41,247 nt of DNA from Nitrosomonadaceae bacterium (GTDB lineage: Bacteria > Pseudomonadota > Gammaproteobacteria > Burkholderiales > Nitrosomonadaceae). Below, piece after piece: positions 1-7,108 of the stretch. Positions within the stretch are counted from its first letter, which is position 1, and each line of letters begins with the position of its first letter. Made by a program: the position numbers and the translations under genes. The stretch spans positions 1-41,247 of the forward strand of contig CAKKRD010000043.1 of NCBI GenBank assembly GCA_919902515.1, in the 5' to 3' direction. The notes under the pieces were generated by a model that saw only the letters and a program-made list of their open reading frames with translations, was not told the origin of the DNA and did not search any database.

Positions 1-4
1 TGTT

Positions 5-80
5 TGGTAGGCCGTGCGAGATTTGAACTCGCGACCAACGGATTAAAAGTCCGCTGCTCTACCGGCTGAGCTAACGACCC
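5..80 (-). tRNA. tRNA-Lys (anticodon TTT)
   Basis: Read on the minus strand this is a 76-nt cloverleaf including an encoded CCA end. The 7-bp acceptor stem (GGGTCGT with ACGGCCT) pairs throughout if G-T pairs are allowed. The D-arm contains AGCTCAGCCGGTAGAGC, the anticodon loop reads CTTTTAA with anticodon TTT, and the T-arm contains GTTCAAATC. It reads lysine AAA/AAG codons and points away from the kdsC operon. Confidence 0.96.
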
Positions 81-592
81 GGAGGTTGAGCATTATACCG
101 ATTCGCCCCCCGATACAAAAGTTCTCTTTGATAAAAGCGCTTCAAATGCGAGAAGAGCCTTTATTCAAGCTGTCTTCATCGCTGCCACTATTGAGGTTTC
201 TGGCGATCGTAATGCCGATGACGACGGCGATAGGGATCAGGAATAGAGCTGGTTGCCAGGGCAGATACGGCGGTTACACCTCGCTCGGCGGTACGGGTTA
301 TCAAAGGCATGTCTTCAACACCAGTCCAGTCCCTTCAATCTTTTAGGGCTTCATTTTCAATATCGTGCGCCAGGATCTCGCTCGTATTGGGGAGGTGACA
401 GTTGAGTTCTGGTATAATTTTTCCGTGGGCAATCCGGAATCAGGATTAGGAGAAGCATTCGGCACCGTCAGTACGCTGAATTGCGCTGGGCAAGTGGGCT
501 CGATCACCCGGCACAACAGACTTACCTCGGGAGTCACCGAGATGATCTTGCCCGTTTGAGCATCCCCGCTGGACTATCCTATTGGAATCTCG
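81..592. other. Long intergenic region, no convincing gene
   Basis: About 510 bases separate tRNA-Lys from kdsC. The open frames here look like chance: weak or absent ribosome sites and no family motif. On the minus strand 142-273 is open and would encode a hydrophobic helix (LFLIPIAVVIGITIA) followed by a polar tail, but it has no start codon and an in-frame stop just upstream, so it could be a decayed small membrane protein at most. The kpsF/kdsD gene often found before kdsC is not here. The only regulatory signal I can support is an extended -10 at 410-418. Confidence 0.5.
410..418 (+). promoter_or_regulatory. Extended -10 promoter for the kdsC-lptCAB operon
   Basis: The sequence TGGTATAAT is a perfect extended -10 (TGn-TATAAT) for the housekeeping sigma factor. 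No good -35 lies at standard spacing, as is usual for extended -10 promoters. Transcription would begin near 425 and leave a leader of about 165 nt before kdsC. Placement is by motif only. Confidence 0.5.
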
Positions 593-1015
593 ATGCAAGC
601 GGTACTGGAAAAGGCAAGAAAAATCCGGATGGTCATTTTCGACGTGGACGGGGTGCTGACCGACGGCGGTCTTCATTTTTCGGCTGGTGGCGAGGAAATC
701 AAGACGTTCAATAGTCATGACGGTCACGGCATGAAAATGCTCAAGGCAAGCGGGGTCGAGCTTGCCATCATCACTAGCAGAGAATCGCGTTGCGTTGATT
801 TGCGGGCGCAAGATCTGGGCATCACACTCGTCTATCAGGGTGCGAAAAACAAGCTGCAGGTATTCGAGGGGTTGTTGGTGAAGCTGGGGCTGGATGCTTC
901 TGCCTGCGCGTATGTCGGCGACGATTTAGTGGATTTGCCGGTGATGCTACGCTGTGGCCTTCCCGTTTGCGTGCCTGCTGCCCCTGCGTTGGTGAAAAAA
1001 CATGCGGATTATTGA
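593..1015 (+). CDS. kdsC: 3-deoxy-D-manno-octulosonate 8-phosphate phosphatase KdsC, frameshifted near the C-terminus
   Basis: KdsC is a cytoplasmic HAD-superfamily phosphatase that removes phosphate from KDO-8-phosphate to give KDO for the LPS inner core. The frame shows the HAD nucleophile motif I (VIFDVDGVLTDG, residues 14-25), motif II (IITSR) and the motif III/IV region (YVGDDLVDLPVM, residues 107-118). The 140-residue product is shorter than the usual 170-190. It stops at TGA 1013-1015 right after HADY, where the family continues into a conserved glycine-rich tail. That tail is present in the next frame down to 1106. The catalytic core is intact, so a shortened enzyme is possible, but a real 1-2 nt lesion or a sequencing error is also possible. 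First gene of the kdsC-lptC-lptA-lptB operon. Confidence 0.88.
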   Translation: MQAVLEKARKIRMVIFDVDGVLTDGGLHFSAGGEEIKTFNSHDGHGMKMLKASGVELAIITSRESRCVDLRAQDLGITLVYQGAKNKLQVFEGLLVKLGLDASACAYVGDDLVDLPVMLRCGLPVCVPAAPALVKKHADY

Positions 1016-1106
1016 AGGCGGACGCGGTGCGGTGCGTGAAGTCTGTGAAATGATAATGCTGGCGCAGGATACCCTGCACGCGCAACAGGCGGCATACCTT
1101 AAATGA
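1016..1106 (+). pseudogene. kdsC: Out-of-frame C-terminal tail of kdsC
   Basis: Starting at GAA 1014-1016, 30 open codons run to TGA 1104-1106 in the +1 frame relative to kdsC. They encode the family tail beginning EGGRGAVREVCEMI, a highly conserved KdsC C-terminal signature. The stop overlaps the lptC start as ATGA (1103-1106), which is the coupling expected if this were the true end of kdsC. This strongly suggests that the ancestral gene ended at 1106 and that a short indel near 1012-1014 broke the frame. Confidence 0.8.
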
Positions 1107-1693
1107 TCAAACAGCTCCCCGCTAGACTTGCTGGTCTTCCCAAGCTTCCTCTGGCCTTGCTGGTCCTGCTGGTAGTGGCGACATTCTGGCTGGACAAAGT
1201 AGTGCAGCCACCAGCCACGGTGGAAGATGGCAGTGCGCACCGCGACCCCGATTACATGCTGGAAGGCCTCTCGGTTATCCGCACGGATCATGACGGTGTG
1301 GCGCGCTATAAACTTTTTGCGAAAAAGATGCTGCATTACTCGGACGATGATAGCACTCATCTGGAGCGGCCCCGTCTTGTCAACGCTACCCCCGGCAAAC
1401 CTGCGGTACAGATAAAAGCGGATCAGGGCGAACTGTCTGGCGGCAATGATGATGTCTATCTTAGCGGGAATGTCACGTTGTCGCGTAATGCGGGTAACGG
1501 TTCGAATAAGGCGACCATGGTCACCAGTTCCTTGCGTATCATTCCCGATGATGACATCGCCAGAACCGATAAAGCCGTGACCATCACCGAAGGGAATACC
1601 ACCATCAATGCTGTCGGAATGGAACTGGACAACCGTGCTAACGTCACCCAGTTATTGTCACAGGTAAAAGTCGTTCATGACAAAAAACGCTAG
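1103..1693 (+). CDS. lptC: LPS export protein LptC
   Basis: LptC is the bitopic inner-membrane member of the Lpt bridge. It receives LPS from LptB2FG and passes it to LptA. The 196-residue product has one N-terminal membrane helix (residues about 15-31, LPLALLVLLVVATFWLD) followed by a periplasmic beta-rich region, the usual LptC/LptA jelly-roll layout and family length. The pattern of short alternating beta segments (GELSGGNDDVYLSGNVTLSR and similar) matches the fold. It starts at ATG 1103 inside the stop of the kdsC tail (ATGA) and is followed by lptA 37 bp downstream. Identity rests on fold, length and neighbours more than on a single diagnostic motif. Confidence 0.9.
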   Translation: MIKQLPARLAGLPKLPLALLVLLVVATFWLDKVVQPPATVEDGSAHRDPDYMLEGLSVIRTDHDGVARYKLFAKKMLHYSDDDSTHLERPRLVNATPGKPAVQIKADQGELSGGNDDVYLSGNVTLSRNAGNGSNKATMVTSSLRIIPDDDIARTDKAVTITEGNTTINAVGMELDNRANVTQLLSQVKVVHDKKR

Positions 1694-1730
1694 GCTGCCG
1701 GTCGCGTCCCAACCTATTCATAAGGTATGT

Positions 1731-2270
1731 ATGAAATCGTTTTCTGTCATATTGCTGCTGGGATTGTTGTCTGCCGGTCACGTTCTGGCTGAGCGGGCCG
1801 ATCGCGATAAACCAGTCCACTTGGAGGCTGATCGCGCCACCGTGGAAAACGCCAACCGGACTAGCGTGTTCACCGGCAACGTAGTGCTCACTCAAGGCAC
1901 TCTGATTATCCGTGCCGATAAAATGGTAGTAAAGGAAGACTCCAGCGGGTTCCGGCACGCCACTGCTTTCGGCAATCTCGTCAGTTTCCGGCAGAAACGT
2001 GATGGCAAGGATGAATACATTGAAGGCTGGAGCGAACGTATGGAATATGACGGCAAGGCAGACAAGGTACAACTCTTCAAGAAAGCGCGGCTGAAGCGTG
2101 GGCAGGACGAGGTAGAGGGGGACTACATTTCCTACGATGCGGTCAGCGAATTCTTTCAGGTAACGGGCGGCAATGAAAAGACAGACACCCAAGCTAGTCC
2201 TGCCGGCAGAGTACGGATAGTGATCCAACCAAAGAACAAACAGGAGAATTCGGCGACCGAGAGTCAGTAG
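1731..2270 (+). CDS. lptA: LPS transport periplasmic protein LptA
   Basis: LptA forms the periplasmic filament that carries LPS to the outer membrane. Starting at ATG 1731 gives 179 residues with a clean signal peptide (MKSFSVILLLGLLSAGHVLA, residues 1-20) and the OstA-type body with DKPVHLEADRATVEN and FTGNVVLTQGTLIIRADKM. An upstream in-frame ATG at 1677 would add 18 polar residues in front of the signal peptide and overlap lptC, so I prefer 1731, which has AAGG about 7 nt upstream. The C-terminus carries a charged, Gln/Asn-rich extension. It lies directly upstream of lptB, as in most proteobacteria. Confidence 0.92.
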   Translation: MKSFSVILLLGLLSAGHVLAERADRDKPVHLEADRATVENANRTSVFTGNVVLTQGTLIIRADKMVVKEDSSGFRHATAFGNLVSFRQKRDGKDEYIEGWSERMEYDGKADKVQLFKKARLKRGQDEVEGDYISYDAVSEFFQVTGGNEKTDTQASPAGRVRIVIQPKNKQENSATESQ

Positions 2271-2307
2271 GAGTGCAATCCTACCCCGGGACTAGCGTTT
2301 TGAAGAA

Positions 2308-3030
2308 ATGAGCGAATTTAAGGTTGATAACCTAAAAAAGCATTACAAGTCACGTACCGTGGTGCAAGACGTATCGCTTTCCGTCGCCAGCGGTGAAGTG
2401 GTTGGTTTACTCGGCCCCAACGGCGCGGGCAAGACTACCTGCTTTTACATGATGGTGGGATTGGTGCCGCTGGACGGTGGCAGCATATATCTGGATGGGC
2501 ACGACTTGAGCCAGATGCCGGTCCATCATCGTGCCCGCATGGGCCTGAGTTACCTGCCGCAGGATGCGTCAATCTTCCGACGGCTTTCTGTGGCAGACAA
2601 TATTTCTGCAGTACTGGAATTGCAGGATTACGACCCTTACGAAATGCAGCAGCACCTGGACGATTTGCTGCATGATTTACACATCAGTCACTTGCGCGAC
2701 AACTCCGCTATTAGCCTGTCCGGGGGCGAGCGCCGTCGTGTGGAAATCGCCAGGGCACTGGCAACACAGCCCCGCTTCATCCTGTTGGATGAACCATTTG
2801 CGGGGGTAGATCCCATTGCTGTGCTGGACATCCAGAAAATCATTCACTTTCTCAAAGAGCGCGATATCGGTGTGCTCATTACCGACCACAATGTCAGAGA
2901 AACATTAGGAATCTGTGACCACGCCTACATTATCAGCGAGGGCGCTGTACTGGCCAGCGGCAAACCTGATGAAATCATTTATAATGAAAATGTAAGAAAG
3001 GTGTACTTGGGAGAACATTTCCGGCTGTGA
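2308..3030 (+). CDS. lptB: LPS export ABC transporter ATP-binding protein LptB
   Basis: LptB is the cytoplasmic ATPase that powers LPS extraction by LptFG. The 240-residue product has Walker [10 protein letters not shown] (about residues 36-44), a Q-loop in the [14 protein letters not shown] segment, the ABC signature [15 protein letters not shown], Walker [13 protein letters not shown] and a switch His in ITDHNV. Length and the family-specific FAGVDPIAV segment are typical of LptB. lptF and lptG are not in the window and are normally elsewhere. It follows lptA by 37 bp and precedes rpoN, a very common order. Confidence 0.97.
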   Translation: MSEFKVDNLKKHYKSRTVVQDVSLSVASGEVVGLLGPNGAGKTTCFYMMVGLVPLDGGSIYLDGHDLSQMPVHHRARMGLSYLPQDASIFRRLSVADNISAVLELQDYDPYEMQQHLDDLLHDLHISHLRDNSAISLSGGERRRVEIARALATQPRFILLDEPFAGVDPIAVLDIQKIIHFLKERDIGVLITDHNVRETLGICDHAYIISEGAVLASGKPDEIIYNENVRKVYLGEHFRL

Positions 3031-3084
3031 AAGTAGAGATTCGATCTGCCCGAATCGATGGTTGTCCGTTGTTTTTCCAAAATT

Positions 3085-4548
3085 ATGAGACCTACCCTCC
3101 AGCTTAAGCTGTCGCAACATCTGACACTCACCCCGCAGTTGCAACAATCCATACGGTTGCTGCAACTTTCGACGCTTGAGATGAATCAGGAGATAGAGCG
3201 CATGGCGCAGGAAAACCCCCTGCTGGAACTTGATGATAGCGCCGAATACCAGGGTTTCCAGCCCGACAATCCACCGCTGCTGCCAGCAACAGCGGATTTA
3301 TCGGAGCCGCAGGGTGAATCCACGGTGAATCCACCTGCTGCCGAGGATGACGCCGAGACGAAAACAAACTTGATCGACGAGCCGGACTGGTTTGAGGGCG
3401 CCGGCGGTTCTCGCGGTGCGCGCGATGACGATGATGAACATGAATTCCCGCAACAAGCAGCCGAACCCCTCAGCCTGCGTGAACATCTCAATCTGCAAAT
3501 CAGTCTTAGTCAGGTCACCGAGCGCGATAGAAGGATCGCAGGCTTGCTGATAGATGGTCTGGATGACGATGGTTATCTCACTCAGGACCTGGAAGAGCTT
3601 GTTAGCCTGCTGCCGCCAGAACTTGAAATAGACCTTGATGATTTGCACATCGCGCTCGAATACTTGCAACATCTGGACCCGCCAGGTGTGGGCGCCCGTA
3701 ACCTGGGGGAATGTCTGGCGCTGCAACTGCGTGCTCTGCCGGAGGATACGCCCTACCGCGACCAGGCGCTGCTGCTGGTAACCAGTCATCTGGAAAGTCT
3801 GGCATCGCGGGATTTCCGTCTGATCAAGAAATCATTGCATTGCGATGATGATTGCCTGCGCTCAATCCAGCATCTTGTCACTCACCTGAACCCCAGGCCG
3901 GGTTCGATATTTAATACTACGGTGGCCCGCTATATCGTGCCTGATGTGATTGTGACCAAAACCGGTGGTGCCTGGGTAGCCAACCTTAATCCGGAAGCGA
4001 TGCCACGCCTCGGAATCAATCGCTACTATGCTTCCATCTTGAAGCAAAGTCATGATGATTCGGCACAACGGCTGAGCAGTCAACTACAGGAAGCCAAATG
4101 GCTCATCAAGAATGTGAAACAGCGCTTCGACACCATCCTGAAGGTGTCTTGTGCCATAGTCGAACGCCAGCGGCAATTCTTCGAACACGGCGCGGTCGCC
4201 ATGCGCCCGCTAGTGCTGCGGGAAATAGCAGATACTCTGGATTTGCATGAATCTACTGTTTCTCGTGTGACTACGCAGAAATTCATGCGCACACCGCGCG
4301 GCATATTTGAACTGAAGTATTTTTTCGGCAGCCATGTCGCGACTGACACTGGCGGAGCTTGCTCCGCTACAGCGATTCGCGCCTTGATCAAGCAGTTTGT
4401 GCATGGCGAGAATGTGAAGAAGCCGCTGAGTGATAGCCAGATTTCTGAAATTCTTGGACAGCAGGGCATCGTGGTTGCCCGGCGCACGGTTGCAAAATAC
4501 CGTGAGTCCATGCAGATTCCCCCAGTTAGTCTTCGTAAATCGTTTTAA
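3085..4548 (+). CDS. rpoN: RNA polymerase sigma-54 factor RpoN
   Basis: Sigma-54 directs RNA polymerase to -24/-12 promoters, chiefly for nitrogen-related genes, and needs enhancer-binding ATPases. I start at ATG 3085, giving 487 residues beginning MRPTLQLKLSQHLTLTPQLQ, the canonical region I. The upstream ATG at 3058 adds nine unrelated residues. Region II is acidic (DDDDEHEF). The core-binding and DNA-binding parts follow, including the helix-turn-helix LDLHESTVSRVTTQKFMRTP and, near the C-terminus, the RpoN box ARRTVAKYRE. Full length. It sits between lptB and hpf, as in many proteobacteria. Confidence 0.97.
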   Translation: MRPTLQLKLSQHLTLTPQLQQSIRLLQLSTLEMNQEIERMAQENPLLELDDSAEYQGFQPDNPPLLPATADLSEPQGESTVNPPAAEDDAETKTNLIDEPDWFEGAGGSRGARDDDDEHEFPQQAAEPLSLREHLNLQISLSQVTERDRRIAGLLIDGLDDDGYLTQDLEELVSLLPPELEIDLDDLHIALEYLQHLDPPGVGARNLGECLALQLRALPEDTPYRDQALLLVTSHLESLASRDFRLIKKSLHCDDDCLRSIQHLVTHLNPRPGSIFNTTVARYIVPDVIVTKTGGAWVANLNPEAMPRLGINRYYASILKQSHDDSAQRLSSQLQEAKWLIKNVKQRFDTILKVSCAIVERQRQFFEHGAVAMRPLVLREIADTLDLHESTVSRVTTQKFMRTPRGIFELKYFFGSHVATDTGGACSATAIRALIKQFVHGENVKKPLSDSQISEILGQQGIVVARRTVAKYRESMQIPPVSLRKSF

Positions 4549-4567
4549 CCAAAGCCAAGGAGGCATG

Positions 4568-4891
4568 ATGAATCTCAACCTTACCGGTCACCATGTGGAA
4601 ATCACCCCAGCCATGCGTGATTACGTTACTTCTAAGATGGACAAGATCAGGCGCCATTTTGATCACGTCATTGATGTCAGTGTGATTCTGTCGGTGGAAA
4701 AACTTAAGCAGAAGGCCGAGGCCAACGTACACGTACGCGGCAAAGATATTTTTGTCGAAACTGACAGCGCCGACATGTATGCTTCCATTGACAGTCTGGT
4801 GGACAAGCTCGACCGGCAGATACTCAAGCACAAGGAAAAAAATGCGGATCGCCGTAATAGTGCTGCGCCGTTAAAGGATGATGAATCGTAG
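4568..4891 (+). CDS. hpf: Ribosome hibernation promoting factor (HPF/YfiA family)
   Basis: HPF binds the 30S decoding region and helps to store ribosomes as inactive dimers in stationary phase. The start is set by the Shine-Dalgarno AAGGAGG at 4557-4563. ATG 4568 is spaced properly, while ATG 4565 is almost touching it. The 107-residue product (NLTGHHVEITPAMRDYV ... KAEANVHVRGKDIFVE) matches the short form of the family and lacks the extra dimerisation domain of long HPF. The stretch with VDKLDRQILKHKEK is the usual end of the domain. The gene is 19 bp downstream of rpoN, the classic rpoN-hpf-ptsN arrangement. Confidence 0.93.
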   Translation: MNLNLTGHHVEITPAMRDYVTSKMDKIRRHFDHVIDVSVILSVEKLKQKAEANVHVRGKDIFVETDSADMYASIDSLVDKLDRQILKHKEKNADRRNSAAPLKDDES

Positions 4892-4983
4892 CAGTTGGAA
4901 TAGTTGAGCGTAGAGGCGAAAGCCAGTCTATTGCCGTCATTCGACGGGCTTGATTGAATTAACCGAACCCCAATTTATCTTTT

Positions 4984-5469
4984 ATGAATCTCATTGCACA
5001 GCTACTTCCCCCGTCTAACGTTATTGTAGAATTGGATGCCGCCAGCAAGAAGCGCGTATTCGAGCAGGTTGGATTATTGTTTGAAAACACTTTGCACATC
5101 GCACGCAGCCAGGTGTTTGATAGTCTGTTTGCGCGCGAAAAACTGGGTTCTACCGGCCTCGGCCAAGGTGTGGCAATTCCGCATGGCAGAATTAAAGGGC
5201 TGCGCGATGCTGCTGCAGCGTTTATCCGCATGAAGGAGCCGATTCCATTCGACGCGCCGGATGGCAAGCCAGTCAGTCTGATCTGCATCCTGCTGGTCCC
5301 GGAGAAAGCCACTGATCAGCACTTGCAAATTCTGAGCGAGTTGGCGCAAATGTTCAGCGACAAGAATTTCCGTGAAAGCCTGCTGACCGGCAAGGACGCG
5401 GCGGAGGTCTATCAACTTATTTCCAACTGGACGCCAAATGCCCCAGATCAGCATCGCACAGCTATTTGA
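4984..5469 (+). CDS. ptsN: PTS-Ntr EIIA component PtsN
   Basis: PtsN (EIIA-Ntr) is the terminal phosphoacceptor of the nitrogen phosphotransferase system and regulates targets rather than importing sugar. The 161-residue product has the EIIA fold with the phosphorylated histidine in GVAIPHGRI (His67) and the characteristic LGSTGLGQG just before it. The end overlaps hprK by 32 bp, so the two are probably translated together. NPr and EI-Ntr are not in this window. The 92-bp gap to hpf holds no obvious terminator, so read-through from rpoN-hpf is likely. Confidence 0.95.
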   Translation: MNLIAQLLPPSNVIVELDAASKKRVFEQVGLLFENTLHIARSQVFDSLFAREKLGSTGLGQGVAIPHGRIKGLRDAAAAFIRMKEPIPFDAPDGKPVSLICILLVPEKATDQHLQILSELAQMFSDKNFRESLLTGKDAAEVYQLISNWTPNAPDQHRTAI

Positions 5470-6394
5470 GGACAAACGGGAGAAACTGGATCTGACCTGG
5501 GAAGCGGGCAGGGACGGTAGTGACAGACAACTCGACGATGAAACCATCGCTCAGTCTGCCCAGGGGGTGGTCGGCCATCTCAATTTCATTCACCCCAACT
5601 GGGTGCAGGTATTGAGTGACACCGAAACTGATTATCTCAACCGGCTTGACCCTATATCCTTGCGGCAGAATATGCAGCAACTTGCCCAAAGCAGTATAGC
5701 GTGCATCATTGTTGCAGGCGGCGCATCCGTACCAGCCCCGCTACGCGCATTGGCCGATTCCACCCGCATGCCTTTACTGCGTTCACCATATTCCAGTCTG
5801 GAAGTGATTTGGTTGTTGCGCACTTACCTGGGACGCGTCCTGGCGCCATCCACCAGTCTGCATGGCGTACTTCTGGACGTACTGGGAATGGGAGTAATGA
5901 TTACCGGCGAGAGTGGTGTCGGCAAGAGTGAATTGGCGCTGGAACTGGTGAGTCGCGGCCACGGCCTGGTGGCAGATGATGTGGTGGAACTCCGTCGCAT
6001 TGCACCAGAAACCCTGGAGGGACGTTGTCCACCGATGCTGCGTGATTTCCTCGAGGTGCGCGGACTGGGGGTGCTGAATATTCGGACCATTTTTGGTGAG
6101 ACCGCAGTACGGCGGCGGAAAAGCATGAAGCTGATTGTGCATCTACAAAAACCAAGCAGTGCAGATGCTAACTCGCTGGAGCGGCTGCCAATCAACGACG
6201 TCAACGAAAGTGTTATGGGCATTAATATCCGCAAGGTCATCATCCCGGTTGTTGCGGGACGTAACCTGGCAGTGCTGGTAGAGGCAGCGGTGCGGAATTA
6301 TGTTTTGCAGCTACGCGGTATCGATAGCACTAAAGAATTCCTTGTGCGACACGAGCAAGAAATGGGGGATGAGGGAGATCAAGTAAGGCTATGA
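5438..6394 (+). CDS. hprK: HPr kinase/phosphorylase
   Basis: HprK phosphorylates and dephosphorylates a serine of HPr-type proteins. In betaproteobacteria it works with a reduced PTS rather than with sugar uptake. The 318-residue product has an N-terminal regulatory domain (1-130) and a catalytic domain with Walker A GESGVGKS (residues 157-164), followed by the acidic VADD segment and the HprK signature LEVRGLGVLNIRTIFG. Length is normal. The start at ATG 5438 lies inside ptsN and keeps the conserved N-terminal MPQISIAQLFED. The 196-bp gap after it carries the HU promoter. Confidence 0.96.
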   Translation: MPQISIAQLFEDKREKLDLTWEAGRDGSDRQLDDETIAQSAQGVVGHLNFIHPNWVQVLSDTETDYLNRLDPISLRQNMQQLAQSSIACIIVAGGASVPAPLRALADSTRMPLLRSPYSSLEVIWLLRTYLGRVLAPSTSLHGVLLDVLGMGVMITGESGVGKSELALELVSRGHGLVADDVVELRRIAPETLEGRCPPMLRDFLEVRGLGVLNIRTIFGETAVRRRKSMKLIVHLQKPSSADANSLERLPINDVNESVMGINIRKVIIPVVAGRNLAVLVEAAVRNYVLQLRGIDSTKEFLVRHEQEMGDEGDQVRL

Positions 6395-6507
6395 AGATAA
6401 AGCGCAACTCTCATAGAACGAGGAATTGAAGGTGTTTTCGCCATTTTGCTTGCGCAGGAAAAATATTTTTTACAATAAAAGATTGGCGAAAATATTTTCA
6501 CAATTGC

Positions 6508-6536
6508 TTGACCAAGCCCAAATGGCTTGATATAAA
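6508..6536 (+). promoter_or_regulatory. Sigma-70 promoter of the HU gene
   Basis: TTGACC (6508-6513) and TATAAA (6531-6536) are separated by exactly 17 bp, a near-consensus housekeeping promoter. Transcription would start near 6543 and give a leader of about 48 nt. An inverted repeat (TTTTCGCCA near 6434 and TGGCGAAAA near 6484) lies upstream in AT-rich DNA and could be a binding site or the remains of a terminator for hprK. Confidence 0.75.
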
Positions 6537-6590
6537 AGCAGTTGCAGGGTTTTCCTGTAACTTTCTTACCAATAACGAAAGGGGAATTAC

Positions 6591-6863
6591 GTGAATAAAT
6601 CTGAACTGATTGATGCCATCGCTAAATCTGCCGACATCTCGAAGGCTTCCGCAGGTAATGCATTGGACGGGACATTGTCCGCGATTAAAGCCTCTCTTAA
6701 AAAAGGACAAAGTGTTACCTTGGTCGGATTTGGAACTTTCAAAGTGGGCAAACGCGCAGCCCGCACCGGCCGCAACCCTCGTACTGGTGCAGCTATCAAA
6801 ATCAAAGCAGCCAAGGTTCCGAAATTCAGCCCTGGCAAGGCACTCAAGGATGCAGTAAACTAG
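6591..6863 (+). CDS. hupB: DNA-binding protein HU
   Basis: HU is the abundant nucleoid protein that bends DNA without sequence specificity. The 90-residue product shows the N-terminal helices ([20 protein letters not shown]), the [21 protein letters not shown] beta-arm motif (residues about 47-67) and the C-terminal [12 protein letters not shown]. The start is GTG 6591 with the ribosome site GAAAGGGG 6-13 nt upstream. No other start gives the conserved N-terminus. It has its own strong promoter and is followed 17 bp later by two tRNAs, probably on the same transcript, which ends at the hairpin at 7062-7086. It could equally be labelled hupA; the family does not separate cleanly here. Confidence 0.95.
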   Translation: MNKSELIDAIAKSADISKASAGNALDGTLSAIKASLKKGQSVTLVGFGTFKVGKRAARTGRNPRTGAAIKIKAAKVPKFSPGKALKDAVN

Positions 6864-6879
6864 CGCCTTTTCCGGAGTA

Positions 6880-6955
6880 GGGTGCTTAGCTCAGTTGGTA
6901 GAGCGTCGCCCTTACAAGGCGAATGTCGGCGGTTCGAACCCGTCAGCACCCACCA
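6880..6955 (+). tRNA. tRNA-Val (anticodon TAC)
   Basis: This 76-nt cloverleaf has an encoded CCA. The acceptor stem GGGTGCT pairs perfectly with AGCACCC. The anticodon stem-loop CGCCCTTACAAGGCG gives anticodon TAC, and the T-arm is GGTTCGAACC. It lies 16 bp after the HU stop and 12 bp before tRNA-Asp. Confidence 0.97.
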
Positions 6956-6967
6956 ACTAATAGTTTA

Positions 6968-7044
6968 GGAGTGGTAGTTCAGTTGGTTAGAATACCGGCC
7001 TGTCACGCCGGGGGTCGCGGGTTCGAGTCCCGTCCACTCCGCCA
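6968..7044 (+). tRNA. tRNA-Asp (anticodon GTC)
   Basis: This 77-nt cloverleaf has an encoded CCA. The acceptor stem GGAGTGG pairs with CCACTCC. The anticodon loop is in CCGGCCTGTCACGCCGG, anticodon GTC, and the T-arm is GGGTTCGAGTCCC. It is tandem with tRNA-Val and followed by a strong terminator, so HU, Val and Asp probably form one transcription unit. Confidence 0.97.
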
Positions 7045-7061
7045 AATTTTGCGCTAAACCA

Positions 7062-7086
7062 GGGCGAACGCAAGTTCGCCCTTTTT
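7062..7086 (+). terminator. Rho-independent terminator after tRNA-Asp
   Basis: There is a perfect 8-bp stem GGGCGAAC / GTTCGCCC with a GCAA tetraloop (7070-7073), followed directly by a run of T. It ends the HU-tRNA-Val-tRNA-Asp unit 23 bp before ppiD. Confidence 0.92.
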
Positions 7087-7108
7087 ATTCGTTTCCTGGA
7101 TTCCAACA

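Noticed and set aside
446-811. Minus-strand 121-residue open frame
   Set aside because: It is antisense to the start of kdsC and has no family motif or ribosome site. It is explained by codon bias of kdsC.
947-1360. Minus-strand 137-residue frame over kdsC and lptC
   Set aside because: It is a shadow of two recognised genes with no protein family features.
1677-1730. Earlier ATG for lptA at 1677
   Set aside because: It would put 18 polar residues before a complete signal peptide and lies inside lptC.
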